Source of the DNA: Alphaproteobacteria bacterium
GTDB taxonomy: Bacteria > Pseudomonadota > Alphaproteobacteria > UBA8366
Assembly (NCBI GenBank): GCA_028281325.1
Contig: JANQKC010000035.1
Coordinates: 1 to 64,000 of the forward strand
Direction of reading: 5' to 3'
DNA length: 64,000 bases
The notes under the pieces were generated by a model. It did not search any database. It was not told the origin of the DNA and saw only the letters and a list, made by a program, of their open reading frames with translations. Shown piece by piece: positions 56,992-64,000 of the stretch (the first letter of the stretch is position 1; each line of letters starts with the position of its first letter). The position numbers and the translations under genes were made by a program.

Positions 56992-58332
56992 CTAGCCTGA
57001 GATGACGGACTGGGTCAGTCCGGTATGCACGTCGCCGGCCCGGAACGCCTCGGATTGAAGCAGGGTGACGAGTGCGGGGATATTGGACTTCACACCGCGG
57101 ATTTCGAACGCTTCCAACGCCTCTACCAGTTTATCGATCGCCGCGTCGCGGGTATCCGCACGGGCGATCACCTTCGCCAGCATCGGGTCGTAGAACGGCG
57201 TGACGTCCTGGCCCTCCTTATACCCTGAATCGACGCGGACGGAAGACTCTACCGGCGGCCGGAAGGTTTCCAGCGGCCCGGGCGACGGGAAAAACGTCTT
57301 GGGGTCCTCCGCATAGACACGCGCCTGAATCGCGTGGCCCTTGATCGCGACATCCGCCGGCAGGATATCCGCCAACTTGTCGCCCGCCGCCGACTGCATT
57401 TGCGCCTTCACGAGGTCCACGCCGGTCACCTCCTCGGTGACGCCATGCTCGACCTGCAGCCGTGTATTGACCTCCAGGAAACTGAAATTCCCGTCCTGCC
57501 CCATCAGCATCTCGACGGTGCCGATATTATCGTAGCCGAGGGACTGCAGCGTCTCGGCGATCTCGGTCGCCAGCGCGTCGATCGTATCGCGCGCGACACC
57601 GGGCGCCGGCGCTTCCTCGATCACCTTCTGGTGTCGGCGCTGGACCGAACAATCGCGTTCGAAGACATGCCGGACGCCGCCGTGCCGGTCGCCCAGGATC
57701 TGGAACTCCACATGGCGCGGCTTCTCAACCAGCCGTTCCAGGTAAACATCCGCGTTGCCGAAGCCGCGTTCGGCCATCGACCGGGCCCGCTTCAGCGCTT
57801 TCTCCAGTTCCTCGTCGTTCCGCGCCGGCAACATGCCGATACCGCCACCGCCGGCCGCCGGCTTGATCAGCACCGGATAACCCAGCTTGCCGGCCTCCGC
57901 CGCGGCATCGTCGTCCGGGCCCAAAACACTGGACCCGCCGCCGACCGTCATACCGTGCTCCGCAACCATTTCGCGGGCGCGCGTCTTGTGGCCCATCGCG
58001 GATATCCACTTGGCGGACGGGCCGATGAAGGTCGCCCCGGTACTCTCCACCCGGCCCGCGAAATCCGCGTTCTCGGCCAGAAAGCCGTAGCCGGGATGCA
58101 GGCCGTCGGCGCCGCATTCCTTCAGCGTCTCGATCAACTTGTCCTGGTTCAGATAGCTCTCGCGCGGGCTGCCGGGCCCGATCTCGAACGTCTCGTCGGC
58201 CTCTTCCAAATAGGGTGACGCCGCATCCGCTTCGGAATAGACGACGGCGGATTTCACGCCCATCGCCCGAAGGCTGCGCAGGATGCGCGCCGCGACGGCG
58301 CCCCGGTTTGCGATCAAGACTTTTTCGAACAT
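56992..58332 (-). CDS. Biotin carboxylase subunit of an acyl-CoA carboxylase
   Basis: This 446-residue AccC-type protein uses ATP and bicarbonate to carboxylate biotin. KVLIANRGAVAARILRSLRAMG, LHPGYGFLAENADFA, ERDCSVQRRHQKVIEEAPAPG and EVNTRLQVEHGVTEEVTGVDLVKAQM are all in place. One oddity is the ATP-grasp glycine loop, which reads AAGGGGIGM with Ile where Arg or Lys is usual. There is no fused biotin domain; the carrier is the next gene. Confidence 0.92.
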   Translation of the reverse strand: MFEKVLIANRGAVAARILRSLRAMGVKSAVVYSEADAASPYLEEADETFEIGPGSPRESYLNQDKLIETLKECGADGLHPGYGFLAENADFAGRVESTGATFIGPSAKWISAMGHKTRAREMVAEHGMTVGGGSSVLGPDDDAAAEAGKLGYPVLIKPAAGGGGIGMLPARNDEELEKALKRARSMAERGFGNADVYLERLVEKPRHVEFQILGDRHGGVRHVFERDCSVQRRHQKVIEEAPAPGVARDTIDALATEIAETLQSLGYDNIGTVEMLMGQDGNFSFLEVNTRLQVEHGVTEEVTGVDLVKAQMQSAAGDKLADILPADVAIKGHAIQARVYAEDPKTFFPSPGPLETFRPPVESSVRVDSGYKEGQDVTPFYDPMLAKVIARADTRDAAIDKLVEALEAFEIRGVKSNIPALVTLLQSEAFRAGDVHTGLTQSVISG

Positions 58333-58341
58333 GTGCTTCCT

Positions 58342-59892
58342 TTAGTAGCTGGTCGGCCAGTTATTCAACAAATGCTGACCCACGCCGTTGCTGAGACGCC
58401 GTTCGTGCACCTGCAGCATGTGCCGCAGCCAATCCCGGGTCTCTTCGGGTTTGATGACTTGTTGGACCGCGTAGCAGGCCGCCAAGTCCCAAACGCTGTT
58501 TTCCAGACTGATCTTCTCGAATTCAGCCTTGAACCGCGCCGGGTCTTCCTCTTCGAGCCTCTGACCTTCCCGGCCATGCACCACGTTCACGGCAAAGGCC
58601 GGGTCCATGAAGCTCACCTCGGCGGTCACCCAGGCGCACACATCGTCGGCGTTCTTGCCGCCGCCCATGTTGATATAGGCCTGACCGTAGTTCTTCCGGA
58701 TCATGACCGTCAGCTTCGGTACCGTGACGAGCTGCAGGGCGTTCATGAAGTTCATGATCTTGCCCGGCGCGCGCTGGCGTTCCGCTTCGATCCCGATCAC
58801 AAATCCCGGATTATCGACGAAGAAGACGAGCGGGATATTAAACGAATCGCACATGACCATGAAACTGATGATCTTGTCGCAGGCCTGCGCGTCCATCGCC
58901 CCCGCCTTGAACAGCGGATTGTTGGCAACGAAGCCGACGGACTTGCCATCAATCCGGGTCAGCGCGGTCACCGCGGTGCGGCCGAAGCGCGGCTTCAACT
59001 CGAAATAGCTGTCCGTGTCCACGACCGCGCGGATGACCTTGCGCATATCGTAGACCTGCGACCGGCTATCGGGGACCAAATCCCCGACGGATGCCGCGGC
59101 ATCGCCGGAACCGGCCGCAACGTCCTGCACCGGCGGTGCTTCGTTGCAATGGGTCGGCATGTAGCTCAAGAAGGTCTTGATCGCGTCGATCGCCTCTTCG
59201 TCGGTATCGACGAACTGGTCGACCAGACCGGTGGTTTCCGCATGCATCTTCCAACCGCCGAGCGCCTGGCCCTCGATCTTCTCGCCGATCGCCATCGAGA
59301 CGAGCCGCTCGCTCGACACGGCCATCACCGCCCCTTTGCGCATAACGCTGAAGTCAGCGAGGCAGGTGTACCAGGTCGACGAGCCGTAACACATCCCGAG
59401 CGCGGCGGCAGCCCAGGGCGATTCCCGCAGCCGGCGATACTGCGCCGGATTGTTGGCGAGCAGGTTGCCCATCCCGAACGCACCCATATTGTCCGGGATA
59501 CGGGCGCCGGACGATTCGCCGAGAAAGATCAACGGCAGTCCCCGCTCCGTGGCGGTGCGCTGCATTTGGCTGATCTTTTTCATGTTCGTCGCGGCGGACG
59601 ACGCGCCCTTCACGGTAAAGTCGTTCACGACACCCACCGCATCGCGGCCATCGATCCGGCCATAGCCGCACAGCTTGCCGTCGCCGGGACTCGAGTCCCG
59701 ATCCTCCGGCCGCGCGGACGTCGCGAACAGCCCGGACTCCAGGAAACTGCCGGCATCGAACAGATAATCGATCCGTTCCCGCGCGTTCATCACGCCGGCG
59801 TTGCGGCGGCGCTCCAATTTCTTCTCGCCGCCCATGGCGAGCGCGGTCTCGCGGCGTGTTTCATACTCGTCGAGGAGTTTCTTGTCGGTCAT
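58342..59892 (-). CDS. Acyl-CoA carboxylase carboxyltransferase subunit (first copy)
   Basis: This 516-residue complete beta-type carboxyltransferase shows NARERIDYLFDAGSFLESG, NDFTVKGASSAATNMKK and FLGESSGARIPDNMG (oxyanion hole). KSVGFVANNPLFKAGAMDAQACDK, LVFFVDNPGFVIGIEAERQRAPGK and VTVPKLTVMIRKNYGQAYINMGG follow. The substrate-site sequences differ from those of the second copy, so the two may form a mixed enzyme or serve two acyl-CoAs. The start at 59892 matches the family N-terminus and lies 1 bp after the CoA-transferase stop; the open frame beyond it is not used. Confidence 0.92.
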   Translation of the reverse strand: MTDKKLLDEYETRRETALAMGGEKKLERRRNAGVMNARERIDYLFDAGSFLESGLFATSARPEDRDSSPGDGKLCGYGRIDGRDAVGVVNDFTVKGASSAATNMKKISQMQRTATERGLPLIFLGESSGARIPDNMGAFGMGNLLANNPAQYRRLRESPWAAAALGMCYGSSTWYTCLADFSVMRKGAVMAVSSERLVSMAIGEKIEGQALGGWKMHAETTGLVDQFVDTDEEAIDAIKTFLSYMPTHCNEAPPVQDVAAGSGDAAASVGDLVPDSRSQVYDMRKVIRAVVDTDSYFELKPRFGRTAVTALTRIDGKSVGFVANNPLFKAGAMDAQACDKIISFMVMCDSFNIPLVFFVDNPGFVIGIEAERQRAPGKIMNFMNALQLVTVPKLTVMIRKNYGQAYINMGGGKNADDVCAWVTAEVSFMDPAFAVNVVHGREGQRLEEEDPARFKAEFEKISLENSVWDLAACYAVQQVIKPEETRDWLRHMLQVHERRLSNGVGQHLLNNWPTSY

Positions 59893-59893
59893 C

Positions 59894-61138
59894 TCAATTC
59901 CCGGTCGCTGACGGCGCATGCGGCGCCGCCCCACAGTACACGACACCATCGTCCTCAAGCGAGTTGACGGCCGCTTCGTCGAGGCCGCACCGTTCCAGAA
60001 GCACGGATCGCGTGTCGACGCCGATCTGTCCGCCCGCATGACGGATGACGCCCGGCGTATCGGATAGCTTCGGTACGACATTCGCCTGCTTGACCGTGCC
60101 AAGCTCCGCATCGTCGACATCCACCAGCATGTCGCGGGAAGCGTAATGCGGATCCTGGAAGATGTCCGGCATGGTGAAGATACGCGACGCGGGAACGCCC
60201 GCGTCCTGCAGAACCGCATCAATCTCATCCAGCGTATGGATCAGCGTCCATTCGGAAATCATCGCGTCAACGTCGTCCTCGTGCTCGGCGCGACTCACCA
60301 ACGTCGCGAAACGCGGGTCGTCCAGCGCCTCCGGCCGTCCGATCGATTCCATCAGACGCCGCCATGTCGGCTCGCTGACGGCGGCGATATGGATGTATTT
60401 GCCGTCGCGCGACTCGAACAGGTTGTTCGGCGTGTTGTTAGGCAGGCGGGACCCGGTGCGCGCCGCGACGAATCCCGTCTTCTCATACGCCGGGATGTAA
60501 GGTTCCATGAAGTTGAACGCACCCTCGTACAGCGCCGCATCGATGCACTGACCCCTGCCGGTCTTGCCGCGCGCCAACAACGCCATCGCCGCCCCATAGG
60601 CCGCGTGAAGCCCGGTGATGTAGTCGGTCAAGGACACCGATACGCGGGCGGGCGGACGGTCCGGATCGCCGGTGATATGGCGCATCCCGCTCATCGCGTC
60701 GCCGATCACGCCATACCCGGCGCGCTGGCTGTAGGGTCCGGTCTGCCCGAAACCGCTGATGCGCACCATGATCAGACCGGGATTGATGGCGGCCAGGTCG
60801 TCATAGCCCAGGCCCCATTTCTCCATCGTGCCGGGACGAAAGTTCTCGATCAGGACGTCGACCTGCCCGACCAACGTGCGAACCAAATCTCGACCCCGTT
60901 CGTCGCGGAGGTTGATGGACGCCATGCGCTTGTTGCGGAAGATGCTCGACGCATAAAGCGACTTGCCATCGACCCGTTTGCCCATTGCTCGCACCGGATC
61001 GCCGGTCGGCACCTCGACCTTAATCACATCGGCGCCGAAATCACTGAGCATCCGGCCGCAAAACGGACCGGCCACCATCGTTCCGAGTTCCAGCACCGTG
61101 AACCCCGCTAACGGTCCACTGCCGGCCTCCGCATTCAT
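59894..61138 (-). CDS. Class III CoA-transferase (CaiB/BaiF family)
   Basis: This 414-residue CoA-transferase shows GFTVLELGTMVAGPFCGRMLSDFGADVIKVE, IENFRPGTMEKWGLGYDDL, ISGFGQTGPYSQRAGYGVIGDAMSG and GRGQCIDAALYEGAFNFM. By eye, the residue aligned with the catalytic Asp of formyl-CoA transferase is Glu (LYEGAF); some relatives share this. It would load CoA onto an acid substrate for the carboxylase genes that follow. ATG 61138 has GGGAGGA 8 bp before it; 46 more codons of open frame upstream contain the operator and are excluded. Confidence 0.9.
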   Translation of the reverse strand: MNAEAGSGPLAGFTVLELGTMVAGPFCGRMLSDFGADVIKVEVPTGDPVRAMGKRVDGKSLYASSIFRNKRMASINLRDERGRDLVRTLVGQVDVLIENFRPGTMEKWGLGYDDLAAINPGLIMVRISGFGQTGPYSQRAGYGVIGDAMSGMRHITGDPDRPPARVSVSLTDYITGLHAAYGAAMALLARGKTGRGQCIDAALYEGAFNFMEPYIPAYEKTGFVAARTGSRLPNNTPNNLFESRDGKYIHIAAVSEPTWRRLMESIGRPEALDDPRFATLVSRAEHEDDVDAMISEWTLIHTLDEIDAVLQDAGVPASRIFTMPDIFQDPHYASRDMLVDVDDAELGTVKQANVVPKLSDTPGVIRHAGGQIGVDTRSVLLERCGLDEAAVNSLEDDGVVYCGAAPHAPSATGN

Positions 61139-61244
61139 GACTGGTATTCCTCCCGATCTTGGCCCGTTCGCCAAACGTCGACCGCCAACCATGACGCATC
61201 GGCCGCCAATTTTGCGCAGGGCCTCTTCTTTTCGATCTGTGGCC

Positions 61245-61289
61245 ACTGTGGCCAGAGACCAAAATATTGTCAACAATATTGTCTACGAT
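61245..61289 (-). promoter_or_regulatory. Operator-promoter of the CoA-transferase/carboxylase operon
   Basis: Two 12-bp palindrome-like sites abut: ATTGTCAACAAT (61266-61277, perfect) and ATTGTCTACGAT (61278-61289), the TTGTnnACAA type bound by GntR/FCD regulators. On the minus strand the first contains TTGACA (61268-61273), a -35, with CACAGT 17 bp further (61245-61250). A perfect GGCCAC-T-GTGGCC palindrome overlaps that end (61241-61253). Confidence 0.65.
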
Positions 61290-61303
61290 TTATCGGCGGC
61301 CGG

Positions 61304-61981
61304 CTAGATGACGTAGTTCTTGTACTTCTCGAGCAGCGCCCGTGCGCCGGACAGGATTTCGGCGACCACCTTTTCCGACCGGTCCGGGTCCTTGTCGGCC
61401 AAGGCCTGCAGCAGTTTTCGATGGGTCTTCAAGGCGACCTCGGCCCGCCCAGGCAGGATGATCACACGACGGGAGACGACGCGCGTCTTGTCGTAGATGA
61501 GGTCCAGCATGTCGGAGAGGATCGCGTTGTTCGCGTGCTCGATCATGCGGCGGTGGAGCGTCTCCAGACCCGTCAGATAGCTATCGAAATCGCCCTTCTT
61601 CAGCGCCTCTTCCAGCGGAACGCCGAACAGCTCGATCAAGTCGTCCCAAGCGCCGTCGGGCGCGCGTTCAGCCGCCAATCGCGCCACATAGGCCTGCAAC
61701 ACACCGCGCACATCGTACAGGTCGTACATCTGCATGGGATCGAAACGAACGACCAGAGCGCCGCGATTGGGGATCCGTTCGATCAGCCCGCGCTGTTCCA
61801 AAGCCCCGAAGGCTTCGCGGATGCGCGCCCGCGACACGCCGAACTCGGACGCGAGATCCTGTTCCCGCAGGCGGCTGCCGGGCGGCAGGGCATGGCTCGA
61901 TATCCGTTCGCGCAGGACGCCGAAAACATCGACCCCGCCGTTTTGTCCATTACGGCGGCCTTGTTTCTTGTCATCCGTCAT
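61304..61981 (-). CDS. GntR-family (FCD) transcriptional regulator
   Basis: This 225-residue regulator has a winged helix at about 15-80 (LPPGSRLREQDLASEFGVSRARIREAFGALEQRGLIERIPNRGALVV). An FCD effector domain follows (about 90-215) with helices carrying likely metal ligands (TLHRRMIEHANN, LKTHRKLLQAL). It ends about 15 bp before two operator-like sites that precede the CoA-transferase/carboxylase operon, so it very likely controls that operon in response to an organic acid or CoA-related compound. Confidence 0.9.
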   Translation of the reverse strand: MTDDKKQGRRNGQNGGVDVFGVLRERISSHALPPGSRLREQDLASEFGVSRARIREAFGALEQRGLIERIPNRGALVVRFDPMQMYDLYDVRGVLQAYVARLAAERAPDGAWDDLIELFGVPLEEALKKGDFDSYLTGLETLHRRMIEHANNAILSDMLDLIYDKTRVVSRRVIILPGRAEVALKTHRKLLQALADKDPDRSEKVVAEILSGARALLEKYKNYVI

Positions 61982-62054
61982 GACGCCAACAGCCCTGCGA
62001 TCGTTTCACGCGGATCACTGTTGCAGGGGAATGCGGGCTTCGCAACGGCGGGCC

Positions 62055-62933
62055 TCAACTGCTTTCGTAAGCCAAGGACAACAGATAGTCGCCGTAACCG
62101 GAATTCGCCAGCGGTTCGGCCAGCGCGCGAAGTTGCCGATTGTCGATCCACCCATTGCGCCAGGCGATTTCCTCGATACAAGCGACCATCTGGCCCTGAC
62201 GCCGTTCAATGGTCGCGATGTAGTTCGAGGCATCCAGCAGGGAATCGAAGGTCCCGGTGTCGAGCCATGCGTTGCCGCGGCCCAGGAACTCGACGGACAG
62301 ATTGCCTTGGTCGAGGTAACTGCGCAGCAGGTCAGGAATCTCCAGCTCGCCGCGCGCCGAGGGCGTGAGCGACCGGGCAACCTGGGCGACCGCGCCGTCG
62401 ACGAAATACAGGCCCGTCATCGCCAGGTTGGAGCGCGGGCGGTCCGGCTTCTCGGCGAGCGAGACCGGCACGCCGATCTCGTCGACTTCCACGACGCCAT
62501 AGCGCTGCGGATCGGTGACGCGATAGGCGAAGACCGTTGCGCCGTCCCGCCGTTTCGCAACGTCGCGCAACCTGTCGCGCAGACCCTGGCCATAGAAGAT
62601 GTTGTCGCCGAGGATCAATGCCGACGGCTGGTCGCGGATGAAGTCCTCTGCGACCACGAAAGCATGGGCGACCCCTTCCGGGTTTTCCTGCTCGCGGTAG
62701 CTGAAAGACATGCCGAGCGCCGTTCCATCGCCCAGTATCTGCTCGAACCGGGGCAGGTCCTCCGGCGTGGAGATGAAGAGGACCTCGCGGATTTCGGCAA
62801 GCATCAACACGGACAGCGGGTAATAGACCAGCGGCTTGTTGTAGACCGGCAGCAACTGCTTGCTGACACCACGAGTCATTGGGTAGAGCCGCGTCCCTGC
62901 GCCGCCGGCCAATACGATCCCCTTGCGAACCAT
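62055..62933 (-). CDS. rfbA: Glucose-1-phosphate thymidylyltransferase
   Basis: This 292-residue enzyme makes dTDP-glucose for dTDP-rhamnose and related sugars. KGIVLAGGAGTRLYPMTRGVSKQLLPVYNKPLVYYPLSVLMLA, LILGDNIFYGQGL, EKPDRPRSNLAMTGLYFVD and AWLDTGTFDSLLDAS are complete. ATG 62933 matches the family start; the frame open to 63059 overlaps the hydrolase gene. The other rfb genes are not in the window. It lies 8 bp after the dehalogenase-like gene. Confidence 0.95.
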   Translation of the reverse strand: MVRKGIVLAGGAGTRLYPMTRGVSKQLLPVYNKPLVYYPLSVLMLAEIREVLFISTPEDLPRFEQILGDGTALGMSFSYREQENPEGVAHAFVVAEDFIRDQPSALILGDNIFYGQGLRDRLRDVAKRRDGATVFAYRVTDPQRYGVVEVDEIGVPVSLAEKPDRPRSNLAMTGLYFVDGAVAQVARSLTPSARGELEIPDLLRSYLDQGNLSVEFLGRGNAWLDTGTFDSLLDASNYIATIERRQGQMVACIEEIAWRNGWIDNRQLRALAEPLANSGYGDYLLSLAYESS

Positions 62934-62941
62934 GGTCCGCC

Positions 62942-63823
62942 TCACGCGTCCGCGAAGAAGACGGACAGTTCGGCAAAGGTCTCGTCCGGCGCCTCCTCGG
63001 CCATGAAATGGCCGCAGGGCAGCCCCTTGCCCTGCAGGTCGGATGCCCAATTGCTCCAAGTTTCCAGAACACGGCGATCCTTATGCGGGCGGCCTTCCCC
63101 GCCCCAAAGCACCAGCGTCGGGCATTCGATCTTGCGCCCCGCAGACCGGTCCGCATCGTCATGCGCGTAATCCGCTTCCGGATTGTTCCGGTAGCAATCG
63201 CAGGTAGCTCGGATGGTTTCCGGATTATTGAAACAACGGAGATATTCCGCCATCGCTTCCGGCGCGCACGGATCCGGCGACGCCGCCCATTTGTCGACGA
63301 GATACCGCAGAAAGAATTCCGGATCCGCCCCGATCATCCGCTCGGGAAAACCCGGCGTTTGCCCCAGGAAATACCAATGGAAGGTCCCATAAGCGGAACT
63401 CGTATCGACCTGTTCGAGCTGTTCCCAGGTCGGCACGATATCCAGCAAGGCCAGCCGCTCGACCCGCTCCGGATGGTCGAAGGCCAGACGGTAGGAGACC
63501 CGCCCGCCCCGGTCATGCCCCGCCAGGCGGAACCGCTCGAATCCGAGCGCGGACATGACCTCGACCATATCCTGCGCCATCGCCCGCTTGGAATAGTTCG
63601 ACGACTTGTCGCCGGACGGGGGTTTGGAACTGTCGCCGTAACCGCGCAGGTCAGGCGCGACGACGGTATAGGTCTCGGCCAAGCGCGGCGCGATGCGATG
63701 CCACATGACATGGGTCTGCGGATAGCCGTGGACCAGCAACAACGGCGGTCCCTCGCCGCCGACGACGAGATTGATCTTTGCGCCGGCGGTTTCTATCTCG
63801 CGCCGCTCGAACTGCTCGAACAT
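62942..63823 (-). CDS. Haloacetate/fluoroacetate dehalogenase-like alpha/beta hydrolase
   Basis: This 293-residue hydrolase has VHGYPQTHVMWHRIAPRLAETYTVVAPDLRGYGDS, typical of haloacetate dehalogenases. From memory of fluoroacetate dehalogenase, every key residue has a counterpart: nucleophile Asp104 and carboxylate-binding Arg105 and Arg108 in GHDRGGR, acid Asp128 in LLDIV, halide-site His149-Trp150 in FHWYF and Tyr211, and base His272 in CGHFMAEE. Epoxide hydrolase is less likely because the HW halide pair is kept. It is cytoplasmic. It is probably co-transcribed with the upstream CoA synthetase and downstream rfbA. Confidence 0.87.
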   Translation of the reverse strand: MFEQFERREIETAGAKINLVVGGEGPPLLLVHGYPQTHVMWHRIAPRLAETYTVVAPDLRGYGDSSKPPSGDKSSNYSKRAMAQDMVEVMSALGFERFRLAGHDRGGRVSYRLAFDHPERVERLALLDIVPTWEQLEQVDTSSAYGTFHWYFLGQTPGFPERMIGADPEFFLRYLVDKWAASPDPCAPEAMAEYLRCFNNPETIRATCDCYRNNPEADYAHDDADRSAGRKIECPTLVLWGGEGRPHKDRRVLETWSNWASDLQGKGLPCGHFMAEEAPDETFAELSVFFADA

Positions 63824-63851
63824 GAGTGACGGTCTCCTAAAAGTTGAACCG

Positions 63852-64000
63852 CTACTTTAAAACCACAAGCGCATCCGCCGCCACGATTCCCTGTCCCTTC
63901 GGGCGGACGAATAACGGGTTGACGTCGAGTTCCGACAGGCGATTTCGATGATCCCAGGCCATCCGCGACAGGGCCGACAACGCCTCTGCCAAGGCTTGCG
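63852..64000 (-). CDS. 3' end of an NDP-forming acyl-CoA synthetase (partial)
   Basis: The last 48 codons of a leftward gene run off the window edge. The translation ends SELDVNPLFVRPKGQGIVAADALVVLK, the usual C-terminal signature of the ATP-grasp (beta) part of NDP-forming acetate/acyl-CoA ligases. The TAG stop is at 63852-63854. The dehalogenase gene begins 28 bp downstream, so the two are probably in one operon. Confidence 0.75.
   Translation of the reverse strand, partial: QALAEALSALSRMAWDHRNRLSELDVNPLFVRPKGQGIVAADALVVLK

Overview
The window reads as chromosomal DNA of a GC-rich alphaproteobacterium, most likely Rhodospirillales-like. The reasons are the gene order serC-serA-(FG-GAP protein)-hisZ-purA next to a kinase-like protein, rpoH and rluD, a separate HisZ, and alphaproteobacterial-style RpoH and ChrA proteins. 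Most of the sequence is visibly GC-rich. Several patches (about 17.25-18.04 kb, 21.64-25.64 kb, 28.0-28.7 kb) are clearly poorer in GC and hold genes foreign to their surroundings.

Layout. 0-5 kb: tRNA-Glu, a secreted protein of unknown function, a small acidic protein, rluD, and the heat-shock sigma gene rpoH under a CIRCE (HrcA) operator. 5-14 kb: a leftward block with a membrane protein, a membrane-anchored pseudokinase, purA, hisZ, a secreted FG-GAP protein, serA and serC. 14-21.6 kb: an SLC13/TrkA-C permease, a LigE-like GST, a cupin, an AT-rich orphan membrane gene, a flavin oxidoreductase, an SDR and an OLD/RecF-like ATPase. 21.6-25.7 kb: a 4.0-kb module of three overlapping genes (ribbon-helix-helix protein, AAA ATPase, subtilisin-like protease), bounded by perfect 33-bp direct repeats. 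The right repeat is the promoter of the TPP-riboswitch-controlled thiC, so the module appears to have entered at the thiC promoter and copied it. The ATPase/protease pair matches the IetAS anti-phage/plasmid-maintenance pair; the RHH gene and its palindromic operator look like a built-in autoregulator.

25.7-36.7 kb: thiC, a low-GC orphan between two nearly identical terminators, a secreted thioredoxin-like protein, a rhodanese-ChrB fusion with chrA, a membrane protein, an aconitase-family enzyme and a class IV aminotransferase. The last two converge on an inverted-repeat element that supplies both stop codons. 36.7-50 kb: mostly catabolic and accessory enzymes (alpha/beta hydrolase, TauD-like dioxygenase, LLM oxidoreductase, NIPSNAP protein, MaoC dehydratase, tartrate/malate dehydrogenase, FAD-linked 2-hydroxyacid dehydrogenase, acyl-CoA dehydrogenase), a lone ParA-type ATPase and the TsaC/Sua5 tRNA-modification enzyme.

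50-64 kb: folate genes folK-folP divergent from folB, an MlaC-like lipid-binding protein, a Gfo/Idh/MocA oxidoreductase, a sugar-nucleotide epimerase, and a leftward operon for a biotin-dependent acyl-CoA carboxylase with two different carboxyltransferases and a class III CoA-transferase. A GntR/FCD regulator gene lies directly upstream of that operon, and two abutting operator-like palindromes stand at the operon promoter. Upstream again are rfbA, a haloacetate-dehalogenase-like hydrolase and the 3' end of an NDP-forming acyl-CoA synthetase cut by the window edge.

Gene starts were re-chosen from Shine-Dalgarno sequences and family N-termini. Promoters and operators are read by eye and are predictions.
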